Part shown: positions 24,490 to 32,860 of the stretch, in pieces
Numbering within the stretch: the first letter of the stretch is position 1
Layout of the letters: every line of letters starts with the position of its first letter
Assembly: GCA_023150345.1 (NCBI GenBank)
Contig: JAKLLB010000030.1
Location: 1 to 41,334, forward strand
Origin: Aquabacterium sp.
GTDB taxonomy: Bacteria > Pseudomonadota > Gammaproteobacteria > Burkholderiales > Burkholderiaceae_C
Length of the DNA stretch: 41,334 nucleotides
Direction: 5' to 3'
Notes under the pieces: model-generated
Seen by the model: only the letters and a program-made list of their open reading frames with translations
What the model was told of the DNA's origin: nothing
Databases searched by the model: none
Made by a program: the position numbers and the translations under genes

Positions 24490-25762
24490 CGTGCACTCCT
24501 TCGGCATCGCGCCACAGGGCCACCAGTGCCTGGCCTTGCCGAAGCAGGCGCGGATGGTCGCTGTCCAACGTGCTGCGGCCCAGTTCGCGCAGCATGAAGG
24601 TCTGGCCGTCGTCGGCCGAGATCCAGGCGCGCCACCGTGTGGCCTGGCCGTCGAAGCTGCGCCAGACGATGGCCACGTGGCGGCCTGCGCTCTGGATGTC
24701 GGCATGCTCGGCGGTCTCGTCGGGCAGTTCGCGCGCAGGGCCCAGTGGTTCACCGCGCGCGCTGAGCCTGCCGTAACGCACCGCGGCACGGCCCTGGCGC
24801 TGGCCGAACCACACGGCGTGATAACCACCGTCCGACGCGGCCGTCAGGCCCGGGCCATGATGCGGACAGCCGTCGACCGCCCAATGGTCGAGACTCGCGC
24901 GCACGAGGGCGGGCGCACCTGGGTTGGCCGGCGCTGCGCCGCCGATCAAGGCGAACGCGTGGTCGCGCAAGTTGGGCTCGAACACGTGGCGCCACATGGC
25001 CGCCACGCCACCACCTGGCGCGGGTGCCAGGGCGATGCGGCAGCACTCGCAGCTGTGATCGGCCACGCGCGTGTCGGGCCCGAAGCTGCGCCCGCCATCG
25101 TGCGACTCGACCCGGTAGATGGCCGCGCCTCGGTACTTCTGGCCGCTGGCCTTGGCGGCTTCCAGGTCGCGCTTGTCGATCCACAGGGCGTGCAGCACGC
25201 CGTTGGCGTCGAATGCGATGGCGTCGAAACGGTGTGTGATCACCTGCCGATCGTGGTGCACGGTGACGGGTGGTGCGAAGCTGGCACCACCGTCGTCGCT
25301 GCGCAGCAACCGGATCTCGCCGGTGTACGGTTTGGCCAGCGGATGGGTGTAGCTGATCACGACCGTGCGCGGCCCGGAGAAGGCGATCTTGGGCCAGCTC
25401 TCCCCGTCGGCGGCGACCGTGTCGCCGGCGGTGTCGAGCACCCGAGGCGGCTCCCAGGTGCGACCGCGGTCCGCGCTGCGCTGCACGGTCAGGCGGCCCT
25501 GGGCGTCCAGCGTGCTGATCCACAGCGCACCGTCCGGCGCGAACGCCGCGCCGGTGCCCAGCGTGGCGCGCTTGCGCGCGGCTGGCTTGGATGCGGGGCG
25601 CGAAGCGGCGGTGTCGGGCGGTGCGCTCGCACCCGCCTGTGCATGGGCCCCGTGGCCGCCGGGTGGTGGGGCCTGTGCGGCCAGCGGTGCGCACAGCAAC
25701 AGGCCGGCCCAAAGGGCGACGCGTCGCATTGCGGCGCTTGCCTGGGCGGAGGTCAAGTTCAT
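24470..25762 (-). CDS. Periplasmic BNR/Asp-box beta-propeller protein with CECC motif (sialidase-like fold)
   Basis: A 430-residue exported protein. It has a signal peptide (MRRVALWAGLLLCAPLAAQA), a His/Ala/Pro-rich linker (PPPGGHGAHAQAG), and repeated Asp boxes (SADRGRTWE, SDDGGASF, SHDGGRSFG and SADDGQTF) that mark a beta-propeller. Standard naming would be exo-alpha-sialidase, but I see no sialidase arginine triad or FRIP motif and it lies in a TonB-receptor operon. DHSCECCRIALAP holds C238, C240 and C241, a likely metal site. ATG 25762 follows GGAG. It sits 25 bases after the receptor gene and overlaps the thioredoxin gene. Confidence 0.75.
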   Translation of the reverse strand: MNLTSAQASAAMRRVALWAGLLLCAPLAAQAPPPGGHGAHAQAGASAPPDTAASRPASKPAARKRATLGTGAAFAPDGALWISTLDAQGRLTVQRSADRGRTWEPPRVLDTAGDTVAADGESWPKIAFSGPRTVVISYTHPLAKPYTGEIRLLRSDDGGASFAPPVTVHHDRQVITHRFDAIAFDANGVLHALWIDKRDLEAAKASGQKYRGAAIYRVESHDGGRSFGPDTRVADHSCECCRIALAPAPGGGVAAMWRHVFEPNLRDHAFALIGGAAPANPGAPALVRASLDHWAVDGCPHHGPGLTAASDGGYHAVWFGQRQGRAAVRYGRLSARGEPLGPARELPDETAEHADIQSAGRHVAIVWRSFDGQATRWRAWISADDGQTFMLRELGRSTLDSDHPRLLRQGQALVALWRDAEGVHVETLVP

Positions 25763-25787
25763 CGTCGGATCTCCTGGTGGCCGCTGT

Positions 25788-28190
25788 TCAAAGGCTGAAT
25801 CGCACCTCGGCGAACAGCGTGCGCCCCGGATAGGGGTGCGACTGGAAGCCGCGCTTGTCCAGCAGGTTGTCGATGCCGATGGCGTACTCCAGCGTGCCCG
25901 CGGGCTTGTAGGCCAGGCGCAGGTCGGTGAAGGTGTATGCCGACACGCCGCCATAGACGTTCGGATTGATGTCGAGGTTGTAGGTGTCGTTGTAGGCGCG
26001 GCCCGAGTGGCGGATGCCGAGGCTGCACATCCACTGCGCCGTGGGACGCCAGGTCGCCATGGCGTTGGCCCGCACTTTGGGCACGCGCAACCACCACTTG
26101 CCCACGCTGGCGACGTCACGGGCGTTCTGCACCACCTTGGAGTGGGCAAAGGCGGCGTTGGCATCGAGCGACAGGCCTCGCAGGAGCAGATCCTGTGACT
26201 GGAACACCACCTCGACCCCGCGTGTGCGGACGCGGTCGACGTTGGACACTCGGGTGACCGTGGGCACCACCGTGGTGTCGGACTGGCGCAGGATGGCGTC
26301 GCGCACGTCGTCGTGGAACAGCGACACGCGCACGCGGTGCAGCTCGAAGTCGCGCTCGGCACTGAGTTCGACTGCGTTGGAACGCTCGGCGCGCAGGTTC
26401 GGATCGCTGAGCGACTGCGAGCTCGCGGTGAACGTGCCGTTGTAGAGCTCCTCGACGTTGGGGAATCGCACGCCACGCCCGGCGCTGGCCTTCAGCAACA
26501 GGTCAGGGGCGGCGCGCCAGGCCAAGGACGCCTTGGGCGAGGAGCCGCGCAGCGTGCGCACGTCGTAATCCAGCGTGCGCAGGTACTGGCCGGCGTCGAC
26601 CGCCTCGCATCCCACCTGGCCCCCCGTCACCGCGCCAGTGGTGCACTGAGTCGTGCGCACGAGCTGCCGCCCGTCTTCGGCACGAAAACGCTCCACCCGT
26701 GCGCCCAAAGTGAGTGTCAAGTCGCGCTGCAGCTTCCAGGCGTCCTGTGCGTATGCGGCCGCCACCTCGGTGCGGCCCTGGTAGCGCTGGGTCAGCGCGG
26801 TGGGCGTCTGGCGCCAGTCGCTGGCGTTGTAGGTTGGGCTGTCCAGGCGGTAGGCGTTGCGGTGCAGGCCGAACGTGAGCGAGTGGCGACCGTCGCCCCA
26901 GTCACCGGCCTGGGGCGTGTAGGCGGCCTGCACTTCGAAGGTGTCCCACCCGGTGCCGTCGCGCAGGGTCCAGGTGCCTGCACCCCCGTTGGTGGCCACC
27001 GGGTCGGGCTGCTGCGCCTGGCGGGCAATGTCCTCGGTGATGCGGTAGTTCGAATAGACGACCGAGCCGTTCCATCCCGACTTGCGGCGCGTCTTCAACG
27101 ATGCTCCGGCGTGGCGGTGTTGCTCATTGCGGTCACTGGGCGCAAACGCAGTGGCCGGGATGTTGAAGGTGTTGACGCCGTCGGTGACCTTGCCGCTCCA
27201 GACCGGTTGCCCCTGTTCGTCGCGCAGGTGCGTGCGGTTGGTGTTGGTGGTGTCGTTGGTCCACATGCCGAGCATGGCGCTGGCCACCACCTCAGGCGTG
27301 AAGGCATAGCCTGCCTTGAACTTGGCGGTGTGCTGCAGGGTGTGGTCGATGGCGCCGCTGCTGGAACCGAAGATGGCACGTCGTGCGCCTTTCGGATCGG
27401 TGTCGTAGACGATGCCCTGCACGCGGGTGGCGGTGCCGCTGACGGCGGGGAACTGGCCCGTCGTCGCGTTGGCCGACACGGCGTAGTACTGCATCGGCTG
27501 CGACGTGGAGTCCTGCCGGTTGAACGCGCCGGTGAGCCACAGGCCCGAGTCCAGCCGCGCACCCAGGTGCAGCGAAGCCTGGTGGCCGTCGTAGTGGTCG
27601 TCCTGTCCGTACTGCTTGAACCACTGGCGATAGCCGGTGAGCCGCCCCGAGGCCTCGAAGCGGCGGGGCTCGCGTTCGGTGATGGCCACCGTGGTGCCGA
27701 TGGAGTTGCCGGGGTAGATGGCCGAGAACGGGCCGTACAGCACGTCCACACGCGCGATGGTTTCGGGTGTGACCATGTTCCAGCGGGGTGCATCGAAGCG
27801 GCCGAGGAAGTTGGAGATCAACAGGCCATCGACATACACCAGCGCGCGCGAGGGCTGCAGGGTGCCGAAGCTGCGTCCGCCGATGAGCGCGTTGCGGTCA
27901 CCGATATAGCGTTTGCGGATGGTCGTGTTGGGCACGTACTTCAACGCGTCTTCGGGGTTGACGAGGTTCTGTTCGCGCAGGTCGTCGGCGGTCTTGCTGA
28001 CGCTGGTACCGGGCACGCCATTGGCCAGGCCCGAGCGCACGGCCTGACCGGTGACGACGACAGTGGGAGCGAGCTGCTGGTCGGTCGCCACGCCTTGTGC
28101 GCAGGCGACAGTGGCGCAGGGCAGGCAAATGGCGGCGCGGACGGCCAGGGCGATGGCGCGCGGGTGCGCGGCAGGGATGGAGGTGTGCAT
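25788..28190 (-). CDS. TonB-dependent outer-membrane receptor, probable copper/copper-chelate uptake
   Basis: An 800-residue outer-membrane receptor. It has a signal peptide ending near ATVACAQG, a TonB-box-like APTVVVTG, a plug domain with FGTLQPSRALVYVDGLLIS and RVDVLYGPFSAIYPGNSIG, and a 22-strand barrel ending in the usual aromatic C-terminus (AEVRFSL). Substrate is inferred from context: a DUF2946 leader ORF upstream and thiol and CECC proteins downstream parallel the Bordetella pertussis bfrG operon that copper down-regulates. The start is ATG 28190. A vitamin B12 or siderophore role cannot be excluded from sequence alone. Confidence 0.85.
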   Translation of the reverse strand: MHTSIPAAHPRAIALAVRAAICLPCATVACAQGVATDQQLAPTVVVTGQAVRSGLANGVPGTSVSKTADDLREQNLVNPEDALKYVPNTTIRKRYIGDRNALIGGRSFGTLQPSRALVYVDGLLISNFLGRFDAPRWNMVTPETIARVDVLYGPFSAIYPGNSIGTTVAITEREPRRFEASGRLTGYRQWFKQYGQDDHYDGHQASLHLGARLDSGLWLTGAFNRQDSTSQPMQYYAVSANATTGQFPAVSGTATRVQGIVYDTDPKGARRAIFGSSSGAIDHTLQHTAKFKAGYAFTPEVVASAMLGMWTNDTTNTNRTHLRDEQGQPVWSGKVTDGVNTFNIPATAFAPSDRNEQHRHAGASLKTRRKSGWNGSVVYSNYRITEDIARQAQQPDPVATNGGAGTWTLRDGTGWDTFEVQAAYTPQAGDWGDGRHSLTFGLHRNAYRLDSPTYNASDWRQTPTALTQRYQGRTEVAAAYAQDAWKLQRDLTLTLGARVERFRAEDGRQLVRTTQCTTGAVTGGQVGCEAVDAGQYLRTLDYDVRTLRGSSPKASLAWRAAPDLLLKASAGRGVRFPNVEELYNGTFTASSQSLSDPNLRAERSNAVELSAERDFELHRVRVSLFHDDVRDAILRQSDTTVVPTVTRVSNVDRVRTRGVEVVFQSQDLLLRGLSLDANAAFAHSKVVQNARDVASVGKWWLRVPKVRANAMATWRPTAQWMCSLGIRHSGRAYNDTYNLDINPNVYGGVSAYTFTDLRLAYKPAGTLEYAIGIDNLLDKRGFQSHPYPGRTLFAEVRFSL

Positions 28191-28338
28191 GGATGGGCTT
28201 GGGCAACGATGTGCAGCCGCGGGTGGCGTCGCGCCTGGGCGCGCCTGCTGTGCGGCTGCATCTGAACGGGGCAGCGACACTGCGCACCGGGTGTGGGCGC
28301 GGTGTGGCTGATGGGGCAGGGCGTCGCCCTGCGGCCGT
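28191..28338 (-). promoter_or_regulatory. Leader-to-receptor spacer, candidate Rho-dependent attenuation region
   Basis: This 148-base gap between the DUF2946 stop and the TonB-receptor start has no ORF of note. On the transcribed strand it has a C-rich, G-poor run (CCCTGCCCCATCAGCCACAC and neighbouring CGCCCACACCC), as expected for a rut site. No strong intrinsic terminator is seen. It matches the place where Rho acts in the described CruR system. Confidence 0.45.
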
Positions 28339-28728
28339 TCAGGCGGCCGGCGGCGGGCCGCGCGGGTGCCGTGTGGCCCACGCGTGAGGCGTGGCCGCGG
28401 CGCTGCGGAAGCGCTCGGGTGTGGCGTGCGCCAGGCGTGTGTCGACCGGCAGTGCCGATTCGGTGGGCGGCAGCGCGGCGTGGTCGATGCCGTGCACGAC
28501 ACAGGCCGGGCAGTGCTCCATCAACATCTTGTCGATGGCCCCGGCGGGGCTCAGGTCAGTCGCAGCGTCGCCGGCAGTCACACTGCGCATGCCGGCCTGG
28601 CTGCAGACCTCGGTCCACGACGGAATCTCGCCGCGGCTCGAGGCCATGGCCCGTGCCACGGTGGGCGCAAGCGCACCCAGCCACAGGCTGAACAGCGTCA
28701 GCCAGATCAGGCGGTGACAGGGGCGCAT
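28339..28728 (-). CDS. DUF2946 copper-sensing leader ORF (CruR-like), RGPP variant
   Basis: A 129-residue protein with an N-terminal signal/anchor (LIWLTLFSLWLGALAPTVARA), the DUF2946 core, HCPAC with C73 and C76 (CXXC), and a C-terminus ending HPRGPPPAA. In the B. pertussis DUF2946 protein CruR, copper binding by the nascent CXXC relieves stalling on a C-terminal RAPP and triggers Rho termination ahead of the next gene. Here RGPP (residues 123-126) replaces RAPP, close to the known RAPP/RAGP arrest family. Start: ATG 28728, or ATG 28746 in frame. It heads the receptor operon. Role by homology, untested here. Confidence 0.85.
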   Translation of the reverse strand: MRPCHRLIWLTLFSLWLGALAPTVARAMASSRGEIPSWTEVCSQAGMRSVTAGDAATDLSPAGAIDKMLMEHCPACVVHGIDHAALPPTESALPVDTRLAHATPERFRSAAATPHAWATRHPRGPPPAA

Positions 28729-28889
28729 CGACGACACGGCGCGCATTCTAGTTCGGGGTTACCCGCACTGCCTGAGATAGCGCAAGTCGACAGTCGGCCC
28801 GTGCGCGCCGTGGCTCCGGCTTTGGCACACTGCGACCCAATTCCAACAGCAATGCGCCCGGCCACACGGGCGCAAGGACTCCGGGAACG

Positions 28890-29378
28890 ATGGGCCGCAA
28901 GGACAAGCATGTGAGCGAGACGCCAGCCACGCAAGTGCTGCGCAGCGCGGGCGTCGCGTTCACCGAGCATGTGTACGACTATGTCGACCACGGTGGCACC
29001 GGTGAATCGTCGCGCCAGCTCGGCGTGAGCGAGCACGAGGTGGTCAAGACCCTGGTGATGCAGGACGATCGGGCGCAGCCGCTGATCGTGCTGATGCATG
29101 GCGACTGTCAGGTGAGCACCAAGAACCTCGCCCGCGCCATCGGCGTGAAGAGCGTGGAGCCCTGCAAGCCCGAAGTGGCGCAACGCCACAGCGGGTACCT
29201 CGTGGGAGGCACCTCGCCCTTCGGTACCCGTCGACCCCTGCCGGTCTACGTGGAGGCCAGCGTGCTCGCGCTGCCGCGCATTCTGATCAACGGCGGGCGG
29301 CGCGGCTACCTCGTGGGCATCGCGCCATCGGTGCTGACCGAGTTGCTGGGCGCGCGACCGGTGCAGTGCGCACTCTGA
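28890..29378 (+). CDS. ybaK: YbaK/EbsC-family aminoacyl-tRNA deacylase (Cys-tRNA(Pro))
   Basis: A 162-residue trans-editing enzyme that hydrolyses misacylated tRNA, normally Cys-tRNA(Pro). The family signature GGTSPFGTRRPLP and YLVGG are intact, along with EVVKTLVMQDDRA containing the conserved Lys and KSVEPCKPEVAQRHSGY. The whole length matches E. coli YbaK (159). ATG 28890 is used; GTG 28911 would remove seven residues (MGRKDKH). It is divergent from the DUF2946 ORF, with 161 bases between them, and convergent with the pectinacetylesterase gene, only 11 bases from its end. The ybaK name follows family membership; a ProX-type specificity is possible. Confidence 0.92.
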   Translation: MGRKDKHVSETPATQVLRSAGVAFTEHVYDYVDHGGTGESSRQLGVSEHEVVKTLVMQDDRAQPLIVLMHGDCQVSTKNLARAIGVKSVEPCKPEVAQRHSGYLVGGTSPFGTRRPLPVYVEASVLALPRILINGGRRGYLVGIAPSVLTELLGARPVQCAL

Positions 29379-29389
29379 CTCACCGACTC

Positions 29390-30649
29390 TCAGGGCAGCC
29401 AGTTCAGCAGCAGCTTGACCAGGCGTATCGCGGGGCTGAGTTCCTGCGTGAGGTCGTGGCGGCGATCGATCTCGGTGTTGCGCATCACCGGGCCGCGATC
29501 CAGCGTTGCGTCGACGAAGCTGCCGACGCTGGCCACACCCGCGTCTTCGACCCCGGTGCCAGAGAAGTCGACGATGGTCAGGCAGTGCGACGAGTTGAAG
29601 TTGCGGAAGTAGGGCACATGGAACGCAACGTTGGAAAACGAATTCATCGCCTGCGTCCAGTTCGCCACATCGGGTTCCCAGCGGCTGAACAGGGCGCGCC
29701 GTCGCGCCAGTTCGTTCGGTGCGTTCTTGATGTCGTCATAGAACTTCGCATAGCTGAACGCCGAGAAGGTGGCGTCGGCCTGGAACACCATGTAGCCGAA
29801 GCGGTCGGACGGGTACTTGCTGGCCAGCGCACCGGTGACCGAGCCCAGGTTCTCCGCATCGAAACCGGGCAACGTGCCCGCGTACTGGTTGATCAGGCCG
29901 CCGGTGTCGTCCAGACCCCAGGCGCTTCGGATGGTGTTGTGCATCAGCACCGACGGATACTGCGCGGGCGAGCCGGTGCGCGGCGCCATCATCAGCGGGC
30001 CGGAGTCGGCCAGCAGTGAAGCGGCGCCCGTGGGTTGCAGCGCCTGGCGCACCAGGTCGTAGGTGACCGTGGAGCCCACGCCGCCGGCGGAGAACCCGGT
30101 GAGCATGAGCTTCTCGGGCTGGCCCAGCGAACTGCGCAGCCACTGCGCGGCGCCGCGGATGTTGGCCTGGCCCTGGTGGTGTTGCACGCGTGGCGTGGCC
30201 GGGTTGGCGTCGTTGTAGACGCTCACCTTGCTGCCCGAATGGACGTCGCCCGTGCAATAGGGCAGGTAGACGATGTTCCAGCTTTGCGTCTGCACCGTCT
30301 GGAACGGGTCGTTGCGCGAGCTGAAGGGGGTCACCAGGCCCAGCGCAGCCGTGCTCGACAGGCTGTGCATGTAGTCGGGTGGTATGCCGTCGGGGTTGGA
30401 TGCCGACAACGGCCCTACGCCCAGGCATGCGTTCTGGTCCCAGCAGGCGCCGCCGCCTTCGAACACCATCACCAGGTTGTTCGAGGCCGGCGTGCGGTTC
30501 ACGAAGAAGCGATAGGGCGTGCCGTTGCCGCAGGCGGCACCGCTGGCCACCGGCAGTTCCACCATCTCCCAGCGGTAATAGTCGGCCTGCGCCAGCGGCG
30601 CTGCCAACGCGAGGATCGATGCACCGAGGCTGCGCGCGAGGTACTTCAT
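29390..30649 (-). CDS. Secreted pectinacetylesterase-family serine hydrolase
   Basis: A 419-residue exported hydrolase of the pectinacetylesterase (CE12/CE13-like) family. It has a signal peptide (SILALAAPLAQA), FEGGGACW at 64-70 (oxyanion loop), YCTGDVHSG, and the nucleophile elbow LTGFSAGGVGS with S187. The catalytic His is likely in NSSHCLTIVDF near the C-terminus. Bacterial members cleave acetyl or other ester groups, but this one's substrate is unknown; the GH44 glucanase in the window makes a polysaccharide ester a possible guess. ATG 30649 follows AGGAG, 31 bases after the stop of the periplasmic helical gene, so the two form an operon. Confidence 0.85.
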   Translation of the reverse strand: MKYLARSLGASILALAAPLAQADYYRWEMVELPVASGAACGNGTPYRFFVNRTPASNNLVMVFEGGGACWDQNACLGVGPLSASNPDGIPPDYMHSLSSTAALGLVTPFSSRNDPFQTVQTQSWNIVYLPYCTGDVHSGSKVSVYNDANPATPRVQHHQGQANIRGAAQWLRSSLGQPEKLMLTGFSAGGVGSTVTYDLVRQALQPTGAASLLADSGPLMMAPRTGSPAQYPSVLMHNTIRSAWGLDDTGGLINQYAGTLPGFDAENLGSVTGALASKYPSDRFGYMVFQADATFSAFSYAKFYDDIKNAPNELARRRALFSRWEPDVANWTQAMNSFSNVAFHVPYFRNFNSSHCLTIVDFSGTGVEDAGVASVGSFVDATLDRGPVMRNTEIDRRHDLTQELSPAIRLVKLLLNWLP

Positions 30650-30680
30650 GGCGAGGTCTCCTGGGGGTTGAGCGGGTCGG

Positions 30681-31430
30681 TCATGACCCGGCGGGCCGGT
30701 AGATGCGCTGTCGCAGCGCCTGCAGATCCCGTTCGAGCTGTGCGCGGTCGCGCAGCGACGGTGGTTGCGCTGTCCATGCTGCGATCAGCGTCTGTTGCTG
30801 GCGCAGGAACTCGGCGTCACGCGCGTGGGTGGCGCTGGCCACGGCGGGGGTCGCCTGTGCCGCCTGCCACGCGGCCAGCCGCTGCTCGCGCGCGGCGGCA
30901 TCGGGCTCGAGGATCTCGAGCACCGCGCGCTTGACCTGATAGGCCTCGGCACCGTGCATCTCGCGCTGGCGCTGGCGCTCGGCCAGGCCGGCATCGAGCG
31001 TTGTGGCCAGCGCCACCAGCTCAGGCGAGCCGCTCGGCTGGGCCTTCAAGGCCCGGAAGCGTTGCAGCGCGTCGGCGTACTCGAGGTAGGCGCGCAGGCG
31101 GGCCAGCTCGGAGGCGCCGTCGGCGCGGCTGCCCAGCTCGGCTCTCAGGCGCTGCCAGTGCTCGGGGGAAATTCCGGGTGGCGTCGCGGCAGGCGCGGCG
31201 TTTGCGGCGGAGCCGGCACGCGGCGCGATGGACGGGGCCTGCGACACAACGCCTGCGGGGTTCGGGCCGATGGCTGCTCGGTCGGGCTGGCCCGCCTGAG
31301 CCTGTGCGGCATCACCGTGGGCGACACGTGCCTCGGCCGGTGCAGGCTCGGTGCCGTGGCGTGCCGCAACCCAGGCTGCGGCTGCGACAGCCAGGGCTGA
31401 AACGCCCGCAAGGGCAATTCGAAACGACAT
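30681..31430 (-). CDS. Exported alpha-helical protein of unknown function, possible hydrolase chaperone
   Basis: A 249-residue protein with an N-terminal signal-anchor (MSFRIALAGVSALAVAAAAWVAAR), an Ala/Pro-rich linker (residues about 30-85) and a long helical region (about 95-245) rich in Arg, Gln, Glu and Leu. The layout (anchor, linker, helices, beside a secreted esterase) recalls lipase secretion chaperones, but the LifO motif RxxFDY is absent, so I do not assign that family. It is transcribed just ahead of the pectinacetylesterase-family gene. A GTG 18 bases further upstream is an alternative start. Confidence 0.65.
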   Translation of the reverse strand: MSFRIALAGVSALAVAAAAWVAARHGTEPAPAEARVAHGDAAQAQAGQPDRAAIGPNPAGVVSQAPSIAPRAGSAANAAPAATPPGISPEHWQRLRAELGSRADGASELARLRAYLEYADALQRFRALKAQPSGSPELVALATTLDAGLAERQRQREMHGAEAYQVKRAVLEILEPDAAAREQRLAAWQAAQATPAVASATHARDAEFLRQQQTLIAAWTAQPPSLRDRAQLERDLQALRQRIYRPAGS

Positions 31431-31474
31431 GCGTGCGAGTATCGGCACACATGGCGCACAGTGCCAACCCTGGT

Positions 31475-31494
31475 TCCCCCGTACCTGCGGGGGA
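31475..31494 (-). terminator. 7-bp GC hairpin after the PCu(A)C gene
   Basis: TCCCCCG (31475-31481) and CGGGGGA (31488-31494) pair perfectly across a six-base loop, 15 bases after the PCu(A)C stop on the minus strand. There is no U-run, so it is at best a weak terminator or a 3'-end stabiliser separating the copper operon from the downstream esterase pair. Confidence 0.4.
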
Positions 31495-31509
31495 GGACGT
31501 GGGGATCGG

Positions 31510-31989
31510 TCAGTGCTTGTGCATGGCCGGTGTCGCAGCCGTCATGGCCTTGGCCGGTGCACTGACCTCGACGGTTTCGCGCTTGCCGTCCGGACCTTCG
31601 ACAGTGAGGGTGATGCGCACGGGCTCGCCCGCGGGCACGGGCGCCTTCAGGTCCATCAGCATGACGTGGTAGCCGCCGGGCTTGAGCTCCACGGCCTTGC
31701 CGGCCGGCAGTGCCAGCGCCGGGACGGCGCGCATGCGCATGACGTTGCCCTCCATGGCCATCTCGTGGATCTCGACCACCCCTGCCGCTGGCGAGGAAGC
31801 GGCCACGAGCTTGCCGCCACGCGCGGCCGTGATCTGCATGAAGGCGCCGGTGGCCTTCTGCTGGGGCACGGTGGCACGCACCCAGGCGTCGGATACGGTG
31901 ATCTGGGCCAGGGCAGGAACGGCCAGTGCGCACAGCGCTGCCGTGATGGCGGGCAGGCGGACGAAACGAGACAGGGTCGTGGACTTCAT
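31510..31989 (-). CDS. Periplasmic copper chaperone PCu(A)C
   Basis: A 159-residue exported Cu(I) chaperone that delivers copper to the CuA site of cytochrome oxidase. It has a signal peptide (ITAALCALAVPALA) and a cupredoxin-like domain with the exact HX10MX21HXM site: H75, M86, H108 and M110. The C-terminus (...ATPAMHKH) is an added His/Met metal-binding tail seen in many PCu(A)C proteins. It begins 88 bases after the Crp/Fnr regulator on the same strand, and is the likely end of the DUF2946-Crp/Fnr-PCu(A)C operon. Copper-dependent expression is predicted from that leader. Confidence 0.95.
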   Translation of the reverse strand: MKSTTLSRFVRLPAITAALCALAVPALAQITVSDAWVRATVPQQKATGAFMQITAARGGKLVAASSPAAGVVEIHEMAMEGNVMRMRAVPALALPAGKAVELKPGGYHVMLMDLKAPVPAGEPVRITLTVEGPDGKRETVEVSAPAKAMTAATPAMHKH

Positions 31990-32077
31990 GGTCGCGGTGA
32001 TGCGGTAGGCAGTGGATAGCAACAAGTGGCGTGCGAGGGGGTGCATGAGAGGCGGCCGGACGCTGGCCCGGGCGCTG

Positions 32078-32728
32078 CTATGCATCGACCTGTGCCGGCT
32101 TGCGCGCCGAGGTGGAGCCTCGGGTAACGCCAGCCGGCAGCGTTGAGCGCGCCAGCGGTTCGGCCTCGTAGCGTACCCGCTTGCGCTTGCGGCCGTCGAG
32201 CAGCTGCATGCGCCGCAGCGCGCTGAATACGCGCGAGACGGTCTCGGGCGATGTATCGACGATGCTGGCAATCTCGCGCAGGCCCGGCAGCGCATGGGTG
32301 TCCTGATCAGGGCCGGGCGTGGCCAGCAGTACCAGCAGGGCCTTCACGCGGTCGGGCACCGGGCCGGTGCGCAGGGCAGCCATTTCGGTGGCGCGCCGCC
32401 AGTGCATGGCCAGCGCGTTGCGGGCACGTTCGATGCCGGCGGCGGTGTGGGCGGGGGCGGCCAGGGCGCGCAGGCGGGTGGGGACCACCGCACGCGCGGC
32501 GTAAGGGCTGGCTTGCTCGAACAGGCGCTCGAAGCCGACGCTGTCACCGGGCAGTGCCAACTGAACCGGTCCGCTGGCGCTGGTGTCGGTATCCAGGCGC
32601 AATGCGCCTTCGACGACCTGCCACCCGTGCCCCAGGGGGCCGGGCAGGTCGGTCAGGGCCGCACCGGGCGGCAGTTGCAGGACGATGGGTTCACCCGTGG
32701 GCGTGGGTGTGTTCGAGGATGCATGCAT
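32078..32728 (-). CDS. Crp/Fnr family transcriptional regulator
   Basis: A 216-residue regulator with an N-terminal effector-domain-like barrel (VLQLPPGAALTDLPG...GDSVGFERLFE) and the C-terminal winged helix with the classic Fnr recognition helix TSPETVSRVFSALRRMQLLDG. It has no cysteines, so it cannot hold an Fnr-type Fe-S cluster; the ligand is unknown. The C-terminal tail (GRKRKRVRYEAEP...) is basic. ATG 32728 is taken; a TTG at 32770 is possible. It lies between a DUF2946 leader ORF and a copper chaperone, so copper-linked control of respiration genes is a reasonable inference. Confidence 0.88.
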   Translation of the reverse strand: MHASSNTPTPTGEPIVLQLPPGAALTDLPGPLGHGWQVVEGALRLDTDTSASGPVQLALPGDSVGFERLFEQASPYAARAVVPTRLRALAAPAHTAAGIERARNALAMHWRRATEMAALRTGPVPDRVKALLVLLATPGPDQDTHALPGLREIASIVDTSPETVSRVFSALRRMQLLDGRKRKRVRYEAEPLARSTLPAGVTRGSTSARKPAQVDA

Positions 32729-32860
32729 GTGCGGATGGGGCCCGGGCAGGCCGCGATAGGTTCCGTTCAAGGGCGGGCGGGGCCGAAATGCCCCGCAGCT
32801 GGCAGAGCGCCGGGCGCGGGCACCCGATGGCGCAACTGCGGGCCGGCTGCGGCCGGACAG
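32729..32860 (-). promoter_or_regulatory. Spacer between DUF2946 and Crp/Fnr, candidate attenuation region
   Basis: This 132-base gap is close in length to the 148-base gap after the other DUF2946 ORF. The mRNA is GC-rich with a C-rich run, CCCCGCCCGCCCTTGAAC. No gene is visible. By analogy with CruR it may contain a Rho-dependent terminator. Confidence 0.4.

Noticed and set aside
24470-25762. True exo-alpha-sialidase
   Set aside because: Only Asp boxes support it; catalytic motifs are not evident and the operon context is metal uptake.
30681-31430. Lipase secretion chaperone (LifO)
   Set aside because: The RxxFDY motif is missing; only the general anchor-linker-helix layout is similar.
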